19,979 nt of DNA from Gammaproteobacteria bacterium (GCA_010031985.1 RGYP01000008.1:1-19979); one strand, 5' to 3'. Positions 1 to 7,460 are shown, counted from the stretch's first letter. The notes: generated from the sequence alone by a model not told the origin. Numbers and translations: made by a program.

Positions 1-163
1 GTGCGCCGTGCTCACGCCAAGGCGCGAGCCAGACTGCCATCAGGATGACGGGGATGCCTTTTAGCGCCAAGCGCAACGCGGGGACATCGGTCGGCAAACA
101 GAGCAAATATATGACTGCGACGACGATACCGCAGCGAAAAAGATCTCGCGAACGGAGACTCAA
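1..163 (-). CDS. Partial membrane protein, possibly YhhN/lysoplasmalogenase family (N-terminal part only)
   Basis: This frame is open from a TTG codon at 163 to the left edge of the window, about 54 codons. The TTG overlaps the TGA stop of the upstream S8 protease (TTGA), the same 4-nt coupling used by many neighbouring genes. The translation has a short basic start, a hydrophobic stretch (GIVVAVIYLLCLP) and then LRLALKGIPVILMAVWLAP. That pattern of a Lys-x-x-Pro followed by a hydrophobic helix resembles the first helices of YhhN-type membrane proteins, some of which are lysoplasmalogenases. The assignment is tentative because only the N-terminus is visible, the start codon is non-canonical and no Shine-Dalgarno is obvious. 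It could be another small membrane protein. The competing reading frame here (stop at 12) is Arg/His-rich and not protein-like. Confidence 0.4.
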   Translation of the reverse strand, partial: MSLRSRDLFRCGIVVAVIYLLCLPTDVPALRLALKGIPVILMAVWLAPWREHGA

Positions 164-2373
164 GCTTTGCGCGCTCGCCACCGAGCAATGCGTCGTTGAA
201 ACCGATGCTTTTCTTTGAAAAGCACCGCACCGGCAAGCAGCAACAGCCACCAGAGATCGATGCTGCCGCCACCGCCGCGCGGTGCATTGATGGTGAGGGT
301 CAAACTTTGCGGTGCGCTCGTGAACGTACCGTCGGTTGCCGTGACCGTGAGCGTGTAGTTACCCGCCACCGAGCTTGGCCATGAGAAATCGCCGGTGGCG
401 GAATTGAAGGTGGAATTGAGCGGCGCACCGGTGAGTGCGTAGGTCAGAACATCACCATCGGGGTCGGTCGCCGAGGCTTTGAAGCTTACGGTTCCACCTG
501 CCGTGGCCGTGATCGGGGTGAGCAACGCGAGCACGGGCGTGCCATTGGATCGCACGTCGACGGCGCCGCTGGTCGCGGCGATGCCGTCGGCATCGGTCGC
601 CGTGAAGCGAAAACTCATGCGCGCCGCGTTCGGCGCTGCGAACGTTGCTTGAGGTGTGCTGCCGTTCGAGAGCGTGACGGCAGGCCCGGCCGTCTGCTGC
701 CAGCGGTAGCTGAGGTTGGTGTTGCCCGAGGGTTTCGGTGTTGCGGTGGCGCTCAGCGTCACGGTGGCACCGTTCTCGACTACAGCTGCATTGGCCTGTG
801 CGGTGACGGTTGGCGTCAAATCGGCGAGTCGTTGCAGAGCGCGGCTTGCATCGAGCATGCCTGTGCCGCAGGGGTTGTCGGCTTTGCCGGCACAAAACGT
901 ACCCGCCGGAAACTCTCGAGCCGTGGCTGCCAGCAAATTTTTGACCGTATCGACCAACAGCGAAGGCATGGCCGAAATCAGTAGTGCTGCAGCGCCTGCC
1001 ACATGGGGCGCCGCCATGCTGGTTCCGGTTTTGCCCGCATAAGTTTCGCCATTCGGGGTCGTGGTACCGGTGTTGGTCGTAGAGGCGACCAACCGCCACA
1101 GCGTGCCCGCGGCTCCCGTGTTGCCCTGCGGCAGGCAGTTGAGCGTGGCGGTTGTGCACGATCCGCCGCCCGGCGCGCTCAGGGTGGTCCCCGTTCCGTA
1201 GTTCGCATAGTTGGCCTTGTCACCTTCGAGCGTGTGTGCCGTCACGGCGATCACACCGCTGCAGTTTGCAGGCGAACTGATGACCGAACGGCTGTCGTTA
1301 CCCGCCGCGACGACCAGCACCGCACCTGCGGTACGTGCTGCCGTGATCGCGTTTTGTCTGCTGGCGGGGCAGCTCGTGCTGGCAGCGCCGAGGCTCAGGT
1401 TGATCACTCGAGCCGGATTGGGGTTGTTCGGTATCCCGAGGTCGGACCAGGTACCGCTCGCCGGTTGTGCGCCGGCAGCCCAGCGAATTGCATCCGTGAT
1501 GTCGGAGCTGTAGCCGAAGCATTTGCCGAGCGCGCGGATGGCGAGCACTTTGGCTTCGTAGGCAATACCGGCGACGCCCGTACCGTTGTTGGTGACGGCG
1601 GCCACCGTTCCGGCAACGTGGGTGCCGTGCCAAGAACTCGAGGCTTTCCGACAGGGATTCGACCCGCCGCCGAACAAGGTGATTTTCAGATCTTCGTCAT
1701 CGATCCAGTCACCCGGGTCCGCAGGATCGTTGTCTCGACCGTTGCCATCGTTGGCAACCAAAAATTTGCCGTCGCTGTCTGCAGAGACGAAATCGTGTCC
1801 GCGGATGACGTTTGCATCGAGATCGGCATGGGTGGTGATGCCCGTATCGATGACTGCAACGACCACGCCCTTGCCACGGGTGACGTCCCAGGCTGCCGGC
1901 AGATTGGCACCCCCCGGCTTTTCGGGAGTGGGCGCCTTGAGATGCCAAAGAATATCGCGACTATCACCGAAAAACGGATCGTTCGGCACGAGCAATGGAA
2001 ACATGTACTCATCGATCTCGACGCTGGCCACCGTCGGATCGAGCCGTAATCTTTGAGCGACGCGCTCTGCGGCCGAGCGCTCCAGGGGTTCGACGAGCCT
2101 CAACACGTGCGAGAGGTCTGCCGTGGGTCGGCGATACCCGACGGCCACGCCACCGCGCGTGCTCAGAGTTTCGAGCCGCGATACAGAAGGGCGATTGAGA
2201 CGCCCCGCGGCGAGATCATCGCGAAAGCGCACGACGAGTTGCGTGATCGGCAGATCGGGTGCGCGCTGCGGCTCAGCGACTTCGAGTAGAGGTGCGGCGT
2301 CGATTCGCAGCGGCGATGCCGCCAACAGTCCCGCCGCCAGCACGATCTTCGAGAACGCGCTGGCGTTACGCAT
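160..2373 (-). CDS. Secreted S8 (subtilisin-like) serine protease with Ig-like domains and GlyGly-CTERM-type anchor
   Basis: This is an exported subtilase of about 737 residues. In order it has a signal peptide (about 1-27), an I9-like prodomain (about 45-125), the S8 catalytic domain (about 165-515), two Ig/PKD- or cadherin-like domains (about 520-690), and a C-terminal tail with a Gly4-Ser motif, a short hydrophobic helix (IDLWWLLLLAGAVLF) and a very basic end. The catalytic triad is intact: Asp176 in AVIDTG, His249 in HGTHVAG, Ser452 in GTSMAAPHVAG, with oxyanion Asn359 in AAGND. The tail matches the GlyGly-CTERM type, which in other bacteria is cleaved by a rhombosortase before surface release; the helix is followed by an unusually long basic stretch. 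I chose the ATG at 2373, 2 nt after the S41 stop. A TTG at 2379 would overlap that stop (TTGA) and is possible. It is probably co-transcribed with the S41 lipoprotein. Substrate unknown. Confidence 0.93.
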   Translation of the reverse strand: MRNASAFSKIVLAAGLLAASPLRIDAAPLLEVAEPQRAPDLPITQLVVRFRDDLAAGRLNRPSVSRLETLSTRGGVAVGYRRPTADLSHVLRLVEPLERSAAERVAQRLRLDPTVASVEIDEYMFPLLVPNDPFFGDSRDILWHLKAPTPEKPGGANLPAAWDVTRGKGVVVAVIDTGITTHADLDANVIRGHDFVSADSDGKFLVANDGNGRDNDPADPGDWIDDEDLKITLFGGGSNPCRKASSSWHGTHVAGTVAAVTNNGTGVAGIAYEAKVLAIRALGKCFGYSSDITDAIRWAAGAQPASGTWSDLGIPNNPNPARVINLSLGAASTSCPASRQNAITAARTAGAVLVVAAGNDSRSVISSPANCSGVIAVTAHTLEGDKANYANYGTGTTLSAPGGGSCTTATLNCLPQGNTGAAGTLWRLVASTTNTGTTTPNGETYAGKTGTSMAAPHVAGAAALLISAMPSLLVDTVKNLLAATAREFPAGTFCAGKADNPCGTGMLDASRALQRLADLTPTVTAQANAAVVENGATVTLSATATPKPSGNTNLSYRWQQTAGPAVTLSNGSTPQATFAAPNAARMSFRFTATDADGIAATSGAVDVRSNGTPVLALLTPITATAGGTVSFKASATDPDGDVLTYALTGAPLNSTFNSATGDFSWPSSVAGNYTLTVTATDGTFTSAPQSLTLTINAPRGGGGSIDLWWLLLLAGAVLFKEKHRFQRRIARWRARKA

Positions 2374-2375
2374 GA

Positions 2376-4154
2376 TCAAAAGAGGCCCGGGATGTCGCGC
2401 TGCGCCGGCGACGGTCGATCCGGCAAGGGCATCGGATCGATGTCGAGGGCGAGCTGCTCACTGACCATCGTCGATGGCTCGAGTCCGGAGGCGGTCGCAG
2501 CCTCAGCCGAAGTGATGGGAATGGCAGTGCAGGATTTCCCCTGCAACCAATCGAGAGCTTGTCGCGTCGACGCCTCGCCCGCGGTGCCGAGTGGTTGTGT
2601 GAAGTCATCGTTGGCGCGGCAGCTTGCCTTCACCGCTTCGGCGAGACCGTTGAAGTAGGCATCGGAGTTTGCCGAGTTGCGCGTGGTGAAGGCGACGATG
2701 CGCAGTCGATCGTCGCAGGCAGCGTTGTCGCGAGCAATCTGACCCACGGGTTTTCCATAGGTGTTGCTGCCGATCAGGGCGAGTTTGTCGTTGAAAAACG
2801 GAATGAAGCCATTGACCACGAGCTCGCTGGCCGAGGCCGAAGAACTCGTGGTGATGAAGGCGAGCTTGGTGGGCGAAGCCGATTGGCTTTGTGGTGCAAA
2901 ACGCTTGATCGAGTCATTGGCCGATTTCGAGGGGCGGAACGTCAGCTGCGAAAAAATTTCGCTGGTCTGTCGGTTGCCACCGAGCAGATCGCCCATCAGG
3001 TTGCCGGTCGAGACCAGTCCACCCCCGTTGTAACGGAAGTCGACGATGATTTCCGTGATCCCCGCTTCGCGAAACTTCAGGATTTCTTCGCGCAAGCGGT
3101 TGTCGGCCGTGCTGATGAACGTGCGCAGGTTGATGTAGCCGTAGCGCTTGCCGGCATCGGTGATGATGCGCCCGCCGTAGCGGCTCGATACGGGTTCGAT
3201 CGAGTAGTCGGCTTTGGCAACGGTTACCTCGCGCGAAGTGGTGCCGCGCAAAATGCGTAGTACGCGGGTCGTTCCCGCGGTGCTGGGTCCGAGCGCGTTC
3301 GAGACGCCTTGTGCGCCCTCGGCAGCAAAGATATCGGAGACGAGGCGCATGGTGCTGCTCGAGGTGCCGATGGCAGTGAGCTCGTCGCCGCGGTCGATGT
3401 TGGCGGCGAGGGCTGGCGTACCCTCGAACGACTCGAGGATGAACACGCGGCGCGCCGTCGAGTCGTAGCCGAGACGAATGCCGAAGCCTGCCGTGGCGCC
3501 GGAGTTGAAGTAGGCGTCTTCCTCGGAGGCCGACGTGATGTAGGTGAAGTTACGGTCCTTGTTCTGCGCACGCGCCGTGGCGGTCATGGCGCTGATCAGG
3601 GCGTCGACCGAAGAATAGTTGGCGACATTGACGTTGGTGGGCAGCGTCTCGGGATAGAGGTACCACTCGTTGAGCTGCGCGACGACGAAGTTTTGCCGAT
3701 CGGCGAGGCTGCAGGCCGCCGCGGTGTTGTTGACGGGAGTACCCGTGACCGCGTTCGATGCCGCGCTGCTACCCACCGCATTGCGTGCCGTGACGGAGCA
3801 GCTGTAGCTGGTCCCGTTGCTGAGGTTGGTCACCGTCAACGGACTCGAGGTGCCGGTCGCCGTGCGCGTCGCGCCGCCGCCCGTGCAAGAGGCTGTGTAA
3901 TCGATGATGGCGGATGAACCGCTGCTGCCGGGTGCCGTGAAGCTTACGGTCAGCGTCCCGTTGCCGGTGGCGATGGTGATGCCGGTCGGCGAACCCGGAG
4001 CCGAGCTGCCGGTGCTTCCACCCGTGGTGCCACCGGTATTACCGCCGGTGCTGGCACCGGAGCCGCCGCCGCCACCACCGCAGGCAGCAACGATCATCGA
4101 GGCCATCAGTGCAAGCGCGATACCGCGCGAAACCCGCAAAAAAACGAACGTCAT
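2376..4154 (-). CDS. Lipoprotein with fibronectin-III domain and S41 (C-terminal processing-type) peptidase domain
   Basis: This predicted lipoprotein is about 592 residues long. A signal peptide ends in the lipobox IVAAC (Cys25) and is followed by a Gly/Ser/Thr-rich linker. A fibronectin type III domain covers about 55-145. A Trp/Tyr-containing helical segment then leads into an S41 peptidase fold. Visible S41 signatures are DFRYNGGG, SSASASE (nucleophile Ser about 441) and TYGKPVGQ (general-base Lys about 468), the Ser/Lys dyad of tail-specific proteases such as CtpA/Tsp. The middle (about 235-320) is probably a PDZ-like region, but I cannot confirm it. I chose ATG 4154 rather than the longer frame start at 4190 because the signal peptide begins there and an AGGA lies 11 nt upstream. 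The protein should sit on the periplasmic face or surface of the outer membrane. Substrate not inferable. Confidence 0.9.
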   Translation of the reverse strand: MTFVFLRVSRGIALALMASMIVAACGGGGGGSGASTGGNTGGTTGGSTGSSAPGSPTGITIATGNGTLTVSFTAPGSSGSSAIIDYTASCTGGGATRTATGTSSPLTVTNLSNGTSYSCSVTARNAVGSSAASNAVTGTPVNNTAAACSLADRQNFVVAQLNEWYLYPETLPTNVNVANYSSVDALISAMTATARAQNKDRNFTYITSASEEDAYFNSGATAGFGIRLGYDSTARRVFILESFEGTPALAANIDRGDELTAIGTSSSTMRLVSDIFAAEGAQGVSNALGPSTAGTTRVLRILRGTTSREVTVAKADYSIEPVSSRYGGRIITDAGKRYGYINLRTFISTADNRLREEILKFREAGITEIIVDFRYNGGGLVSTGNLMGDLLGGNRQTSEIFSQLTFRPSKSANDSIKRFAPQSQSASPTKLAFITTSSSASASELVVNGFIPFFNDKLALIGSNTYGKPVGQIARDNAACDDRLRIVAFTTRNSANSDAYFNGLAEAVKASCRANDDFTQPLGTAGEASTRQALDWLQGKSCTAIPITSAEAATASGLEPSTMVSEQLALDIDPMPLPDRPSPAQRDIPGLF

Positions 4155-4197
4155 GGGCTGGATGTCCTGACCTTGAGTGCGCTGGCGCACCCGATAA

Positions 4198-4203
4198 ATT
4201 CTA
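4198..4203 (-). promoter_or_regulatory. Candidate -10 element upstream of the S41 lipoprotein gene
   Basis: The 101-nt gap between the corA stop and the S41 start contains TAGAAT on the minus strand inside an AT-rich patch (AAAATCCATTAGAATTTATC), conspicuous in this GC-rich DNA. It matches the sigma-70 -10 consensus at five of six positions. No convincing -35 hexamer lies 16-18 nt upstream, so this is only a plausible start of the protease operon. Confidence 0.3.
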
Positions 4204-4255
4204 ATGGATTTTCTGCAGAGCGCTCGCCCGCCCGGATGATTAGTGCAGCCTTAGC

Positions 4256-5230
4256 CTACAGCCATCCTCGCTGCTTGAAGTACATGAAGGGGACGATCGC
4301 CGAGATCGCCATGATGCCGAGCGCGCCCCAGAACCCCCAGGCTGCATGCGAGGTCGGGATGACATCGAAGTTCATGCCGAAAATGGCGCCGATCACCGAG
4401 GGCGGCAGCAACACGACCGTTGCCACCGAAAAAATCTTCAAGATGTTGTTCTGATCGATGTTGATCATGCCGAGCGTGGCATCGAGCAGGAATTGCACCT
4501 TGTTGCTCATGAACGCCGCGTGGTTGCTCAGTTGCTCGGCGTCACGCAGAACGGACTGAAGTCTACTTTTGACGTCGTCCTCGAGTCGGATGCCGTTCGC
4601 CTGCTGCAGAAATCCCACCAAACGCGCGAGGCTACCGAGCGTCTCGCGTGCCTTGGAGTTCAGATCGCCGTTGCGTCCGACCCGCTCGAGAATCGCTCGA
4701 TAATCACGATCGCGGCGCCGTCCGTTGCTGGGCGCGCCGAAGACTTCGGCGGAGAGGGCGTCCATCTCGTCGGTCGTCCGCTCGATCACGTCGGCAATTC
4801 GATTGACCATGGCCTCGAGCAGGCCAGCAAGGATCGCCGCCGCCGAGTTGCACTGCGCCGGGTGACGATCCGCGTAGGCGATGAAGCGACGGAAGGGCAG
4901 GGGATCGACGTAGCGATTGGTGATCAAACGCTCGGGGGTCAGGATGAACGTGATCTGGCTATTCTCGGGTCGGGGGGTGTCGAGCTTGGTGACCACGGTC
5001 GCCGTCATGTAGAGGACGTCGCCTTCCTGATAAAAGCGGTTCGACGCTTCGATCTCGCGCATCTCCTCGCGAGTCGGCACGTCGATGCGCAAAAACTGCT
5101 CGATCCGTGACTCTTCGGCCGCAGTAGGCTCGAGCAGGTCGATCCAAAGCGCGTCTTCGGGTACCGCGGTCGCACCATGCACGGTCTCGCCGTGCAGGCC
5201 GACTGCATCCCATCTGAAGTAGAGAATCAC
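4256..5230 (-). CDS. corA: CorA-family divalent metal cation transporter
   Basis: This 324-residue protein is an inner-membrane metal channel/transporter of the CorA family, which moves Mg2+ (some members Co2+, Ni2+ or Zn2+) as a homopentamer. A cytoplasmic funnel domain with the early WIDLLEPT motif and a long helical region fills residues 1-260. Two C-terminal transmembrane helices follow (KIFSVATVVLLPPSVIGAIF and GFWGALGIMAISAIVPFMYF), with the selectivity motif GMN at 285-287 ending the first. The loop after GMN is FDVIPTSHAAW rather than the usual MPE-containing form, so ion preference is open and ZntB-like zinc transport cannot be excluded. The start is a GTG at 5230. The gene begins 31 nt after the dsbA stop and may be read through from the cytochrome c4-dsbA transcript. 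Confidence 0.9.
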   Translation of the reverse strand: MILYFRWDAVGLHGETVHGATAVPEDALWIDLLEPTAAEESRIEQFLRIDVPTREEMREIEASNRFYQEGDVLYMTATVVTKLDTPRPENSQITFILTPERLITNRYVDPLPFRRFIAYADRHPAQCNSAAAILAGLLEAMVNRIADVIERTTDEMDALSAEVFGAPSNGRRRDRDYRAILERVGRNGDLNSKARETLGSLARLVGFLQQANGIRLEDDVKSRLQSVLRDAEQLSNHAAFMSNKVQFLLDATLGMINIDQNNILKIFSVATVVLLPPSVIGAIFGMNFDVIPTSHAAWGFWGALGIMAISAIVPFMYFKQRGWL

Positions 5231-5261
5231 GCGCGCCGGTCCGGAGTCGCGCGCGAGAGGC

Positions 5262-5948
5262 TCAGCGAGCCTTCTCCGCCTTAGCCAAATCGTTGATCAG
5301 GCCGAGCATCTGCGGCACGCCGCCCGCCATGCCGACGTCGGTCGAGAACTTGCCGTTCACCGCCATGAAGGGCGTACCCTCTGCGCGGTAGCGACGCACG
5401 AGTTCATCGGCCTGCCGCAGCTTGGTGTTCACCCACATCGAGTTCCAGGCGTCGGTGAAGGCTTTTTCCTGAATGCCCTGCTGTTTGGCCCAAGCCACCA
5501 TCACCGGCAAGGTCGACTCTTCGTCGCGCCCGAGCAGTCCGTTGCCGCCACGGAAAATGGTGTCGAATACTTTGGTGTGCAGACGCTCGTCTTGCTTGAG
5601 TGCCTGCAAGGTGTAGAAGAGACGCGCATGAAGCTTCGCGCCGGCGTTCCAGGTCACGGGTACGCGTACGAACTCCACGTTGGCGGGCTTGCCGTTTTTC
5701 TTCCAGCTTTCGAGGAATGGGTCGAGCGAGTAGCAGTGGCTGCAGCCGTACCAGAAGATCTCGAGAACTTCGACCTTCCCGGGAGCGACGTTGGTGGGTA
5801 TCGCCGGGCTGATGCGGCGGTAATGCCGACCTTCCTGCCAGCGACCGTCGGTGGCCGGCGCGTCCTGTGCGTGGGCGGTCGGAGCGGCAACGCCGAGCAG
5901 CAGCGTTGCACCGAGGAGTGCGATGAAACTGCTGCGAGCGAGACGCAT
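5262..5948 (-). CDS. dsbA: Thiol:disulfide interchange protein DsbA
   Basis: This 228-residue periplasmic thioredoxin-fold oxidase introduces disulfide bonds into exported proteins. A clear signal peptide ends near AAPTAHA (about residue 27). The active site is C69-S-H-C72 within FWYGCSHCYS; E. coli DsbA has CPHC, so the first dipeptide residue differs. A cis-proline loop is visible in EGTPFMAVNG. The start codon overlaps the cytochrome c4 stop by one base (TGATG), indicating translational coupling. Cytochrome c4 followed by dsbA is a conserved pair in Pseudomonas and Xanthomonas relatives. DsbA may help keep haem-binding cysteines and other periplasmic cysteines in the right redox state together with a Ccm system elsewhere, but that link is inference. 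Confidence 0.93.
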   Translation of the reverse strand: MRLARSSFIALLGATLLLGVAAPTAHAQDAPATDGRWQEGRHYRRISPAIPTNVAPGKVEVLEIFWYGCSHCYSLDPFLESWKKNGKPANVEFVRVPVTWNAGAKLHARLFYTLQALKQDERLHTKVFDTIFRGGNGLLGRDEESTLPVMVAWAKQQGIQEKAFTDAWNSMWVNTKLRQADELVRRYRAEGTPFMAVNGKFSTDVGMAGGVPQMLGLINDLAKAEKAR

Positions 5949-6598
5949 CAGCGCAGCCCCTGGATGTAGCTGGCGAGCGCTTTCTTGTCGTCGTCGTTCA
6001 AGCGCTTGGCGATCGAACTCATCATGTGGCCGTTGCGTGACTTGGTCGGCGTGTTGGTGGCGATGTCGACGTAGCGTTGATCAGCCGCGTAATCGAGCAA
6101 TTGTTTGAGCGTGTACGTGGAATGCTGCGCGCGCAGGGCCGGAAAACCCGAGCCAGGATTACCGAGGCCCACCGGGCCGTGGCACGACGTGCACGAAGGA
6201 ATTCCGCGCGTGCGATCGCCGCCGCGATAGAGCGCTTCGCCCGTCTTGTAGTTGGCAGCGTCGGCTTCCTGGCCACTTGGCGTCTGGGTAGAGAAATACG
6301 CCGCGAGATCGGCGATGTCCTCATCGGTGAGCGCCATCGCGAGCGGGTACATCACCATGTTGTTCCGGTGACCGGCGCGGAACAAACGCAGCTGCTCTTC
6401 GATGTAGCGCGCGTTTTGCCCGGCGAGATTCGGCCATTCGGGATTGACGCTGTTGCCGTTGACCCCGTGGCAGGCCGTGCAAACGGCCGCTTTGGTGGCA
6501 CCCGCTTCGGCATTGCCCTTGGCCTGCGCGGCGGGCGTCAGCACGGCGGCGAGAAGCACGGTGGCGAGGATGGGGGCGAAGGTCTTGACGGTCAGCAT
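5948..6598 (-). CDS. Dihaem cytochrome c4-type protein
   Basis: This 216-residue periplasmic c-type cytochrome has a signal peptide (about 1-26, ending PAAQA) and two cytochrome c domains. Each carries a CxxCH haem site: C40TACH44 and C136TSCH140. Likely distal Met ligands lie in MVMYPLAMAL (81-90) and NGHMMSS near the C-terminus. This two-domain layout and length match cytochrome c4, an electron carrier between the bc1 complex and cbb3-type oxidases or periplasmic acceptors. ATG 6598 is preceded by GGAG 9 nt upstream. It is the first gene of a minus-strand run (cytochrome c4 - dsbA - corA) and is divergent from engB across an 82-nt gap. Confidence 0.93.
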   Translation of the reverse strand: MLTVKTFAPILATVLLAAVLTPAAQAKGNAEAGATKAAVCTACHGVNGNSVNPEWPNLAGQNARYIEEQLRLFRAGHRNNMVMYPLAMALTDEDIADLAAYFSTQTPSGQEADAANYKTGEALYRGGDRTRGIPSCTSCHGPVGLGNPGSGFPALRAQHSTYTLKQLLDYAADQRYVDIATNTPTKSRNGHMMSSIAKRLNDDDKKALASYIQGLR

Positions 6599-6636
6599 TT
6601 CTCGAGGCTCCGGACGTCTTTCACGGCGCGAAAGTT

Positions 6637-6642
6637 TACACT
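6637..6642 (+). promoter_or_regulatory. Candidate -10 element for engB in the engB/cytochrome c4 divergent gap
   Basis: The 82-nt gap between the two divergent starts must hold promoters for both directions. TACACT on the plus strand matches the -10 consensus at five of six positions and lies about 38 nt before the engB GTG. The overlapping minus-strand word TAAACT or TGTAAA could serve the cytochrome gene. No strong -35 is visible for either. Confidence 0.25.
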
Positions 6643-6680
6643 AACCGCCCTTTGCTTCGGGCCCTCGGGGGCGTAACCGC

Positions 6681-7271
6681 GTGTCGCAATATCCGAAGGC
6701 CGAATTCCTCTTGAGTGTTGCCGCCCCCGCACAGTTCCCGGTCGACCTCGGCGCCGAGGTGGCCTTTGCGGGGCGTTCCAACGCCGGCAAGTCGAGCGCC
6801 ATCAACGCCATCTCTGGCCGCAAGGCACTCGCTCGTACCAGCAAGACGCCGGGTCAGACCCGCCTGCTCAACTACTTCGAACTCGAGACGGACCATCGGA
6901 TCGTCGATCTGCCGGGCTACGGCTACGCGGCCGTCAACCCGGAGGAGCGCCGCAAGTGGGTGCCCCTGATCGATGCCTTGCGATCGCGGGCGAGCTTGCG
7001 GGGTTTGATGTTGGTGGTGGACGTTCGACGCGGGCTGCGGGACGAGGATCTTGCGCTCATCGACTGGGCCGAGCCGAGGCATCGCGGCGTGCACGTACTG
7101 CTCGCCAAGGCCGACAAGTTGAACCAGGCCGAGCGGGCGAAGGCCTTGCGCGAGGCTGCCGCAACGCTGGGTGAGATTGCGACCGTGCAGCTTTTTTCGG
7201 CCCATTCGGGTCTCGGAGTCGAGCCGGCGCGCGAGCGGTTGGCGGGGCTCTGGGCCGCGGCGGCCACGTGA
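6681..7271 (+). CDS. engB: Ribosome biogenesis GTP-binding protein EngB/YsxC/YihA
   Basis: This 196-residue TRAFAC-class GTPase is needed for assembly of the 50S ribosomal subunit. G1 is GRSNAGKSS (31-39), G3 is DLPGYGYA (76-83), G4 is KADK (143-146), and a likely G5 is FSAHSG. The length and the early AFAGRSN motif are typical of EngB. The start is a GTG with a G-run (CGGGGGC) about 9 nt upstream as a weak Shine-Dalgarno. It is the only confident plus-strand protein gene in the window and converges on polA, with the sRNA locus between. The same engB/polA convergence occurs in E. coli (yihA-spf-polA) and in Pseudomonas. Confidence 0.96.
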   Translation: MSQYPKAEFLLSVAAPAQFPVDLGAEVAFAGRSNAGKSSAINAISGRKALARTSKTPGQTRLLNYFELETDHRIVDLPGYGYAAVNPEERRKWVPLIDALRSRASLRGLMLVVDVRRGLRDEDLALIDWAEPRHRGVHVLLAKADKLNQAERAKALREAAATLGEIATVQLFSAHSGLGVEPARERLAGLWAAAAT

Positions 7272-7316
7272 CTGCTGCTTCGTAAACTCGTGCCATGAAA
7301 AAATCGCGCCGTGGAT

Positions 7317-7352
7317 AAAAAAGCCCCCGGGCACCTTTCGATGGCCGGGGGC
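7317..7352 (-). terminator. Intrinsic terminator of the polA-engB intergenic RNA
   Basis: On the minus strand an 8-bp perfect GC stem (GCCCCCGG, 7352-7345, with CCGGGGGC, 7330-7323) closes a 14-nt loop and is followed at once by six T residues (7322-7317). There is no T-run on the plus-strand side, so the element is directional. It faces away from polA towards the engB 3' end, and fits the terminator of a minus-strand small RNA or of polA read-through. Confidence 0.85.
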
Positions 7353-7427
7353 AGACGAGCCCGGCACAGGTCTTGAGGCCGGGCGCCCGCTCAGGGAGGG
7401 AGGAGAAGCGGGGAACGCGCTGCGTTC
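7317..7427 (-). ncRNA. Predicted trans-acting small RNA at the polA-engB locus (Spot 42/ErsA/sX13-like position)
   Basis: No ORF explains this part of the 254-nt polA-engB gap. On the minus strand it folds as a run of hairpins: SL1 AACGC/GCGTT (7426-7414, 3-nt loop); SL2 CCCGCT (7412-7407)/AGCGGG (7391-7386) with a 15-nt loop TCTCCTCCCTCCCTG; SL3 GCCCGGC (7384-7378)/GCCGGGC (7365-7359) with a 12-nt loop; then the terminator and T6. The predicted length is about 111 nt from a start near 7427, set by a sigma-E-like promoter. Known sRNAs near polA, namely Spot 42, ErsA and sX13, are of similar size (roughly 110-130 nt), and sX13 also has C-rich loops. The SL2 loop is complementary to GGAGG-type ribosome-binding sites, so translational repression of mRNAs is the likely role. 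Sequence identity to a named family is not claimed. Confidence 0.72.
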
Positions 7428-7433
7428 GGAAGA

Positions 7434-7460
7434 TCAGACTCGCGCTTCCGGCAAAGGTTC
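7434..7460 (-). promoter_or_regulatory. Sigma-E/AlgU-like promoter for the predicted sRNA
   Basis: Reading the minus strand, GAACCT (7460-7455) and TCTGA (7438-7434) are separated by exactly 16 nt. The extracytoplasmic-stress sigma factor consensus is GAACTT-N16/17-TCTGA, so the match is ten of eleven positions. Transcription would begin about seven bases on, near 7427, just before the first hairpin. ErsA at the equivalent Pseudomonas locus is known to be AlgU-dependent, which supports the reading. An alternative vegetative -10 (TATTCT, 7466-7461) in the preceding AT-rich patch lacks a good -35 and would give a longer RNA of about 137 nt. Confidence 0.55.

Noticed and set aside
12..287. 91-codon minus-strand frame at the left edge
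   Set aside because: It is an Arg/His/Cys-rich, out-of-frame translation overlapping the S8 C-terminus. The TTG-started hydrophobic frame is a better candidate for the same DNA.
1003..2049. 348-codon plus-strand open frame across the S8 protease
   Set aside because: It is Arg/Gly/Val-rich antisense shadow of the S8 catalytic domain, with no ribosome-binding site or family resemblance.
7427..7450. CGGAAG/CTTCCG hairpin as the first stem of the sRNA
   Set aside because: It overlaps the sigma-E-like promoter, so it would lie mostly upstream of the predicted start. It would be transcribed only from the weaker vegetative candidate.
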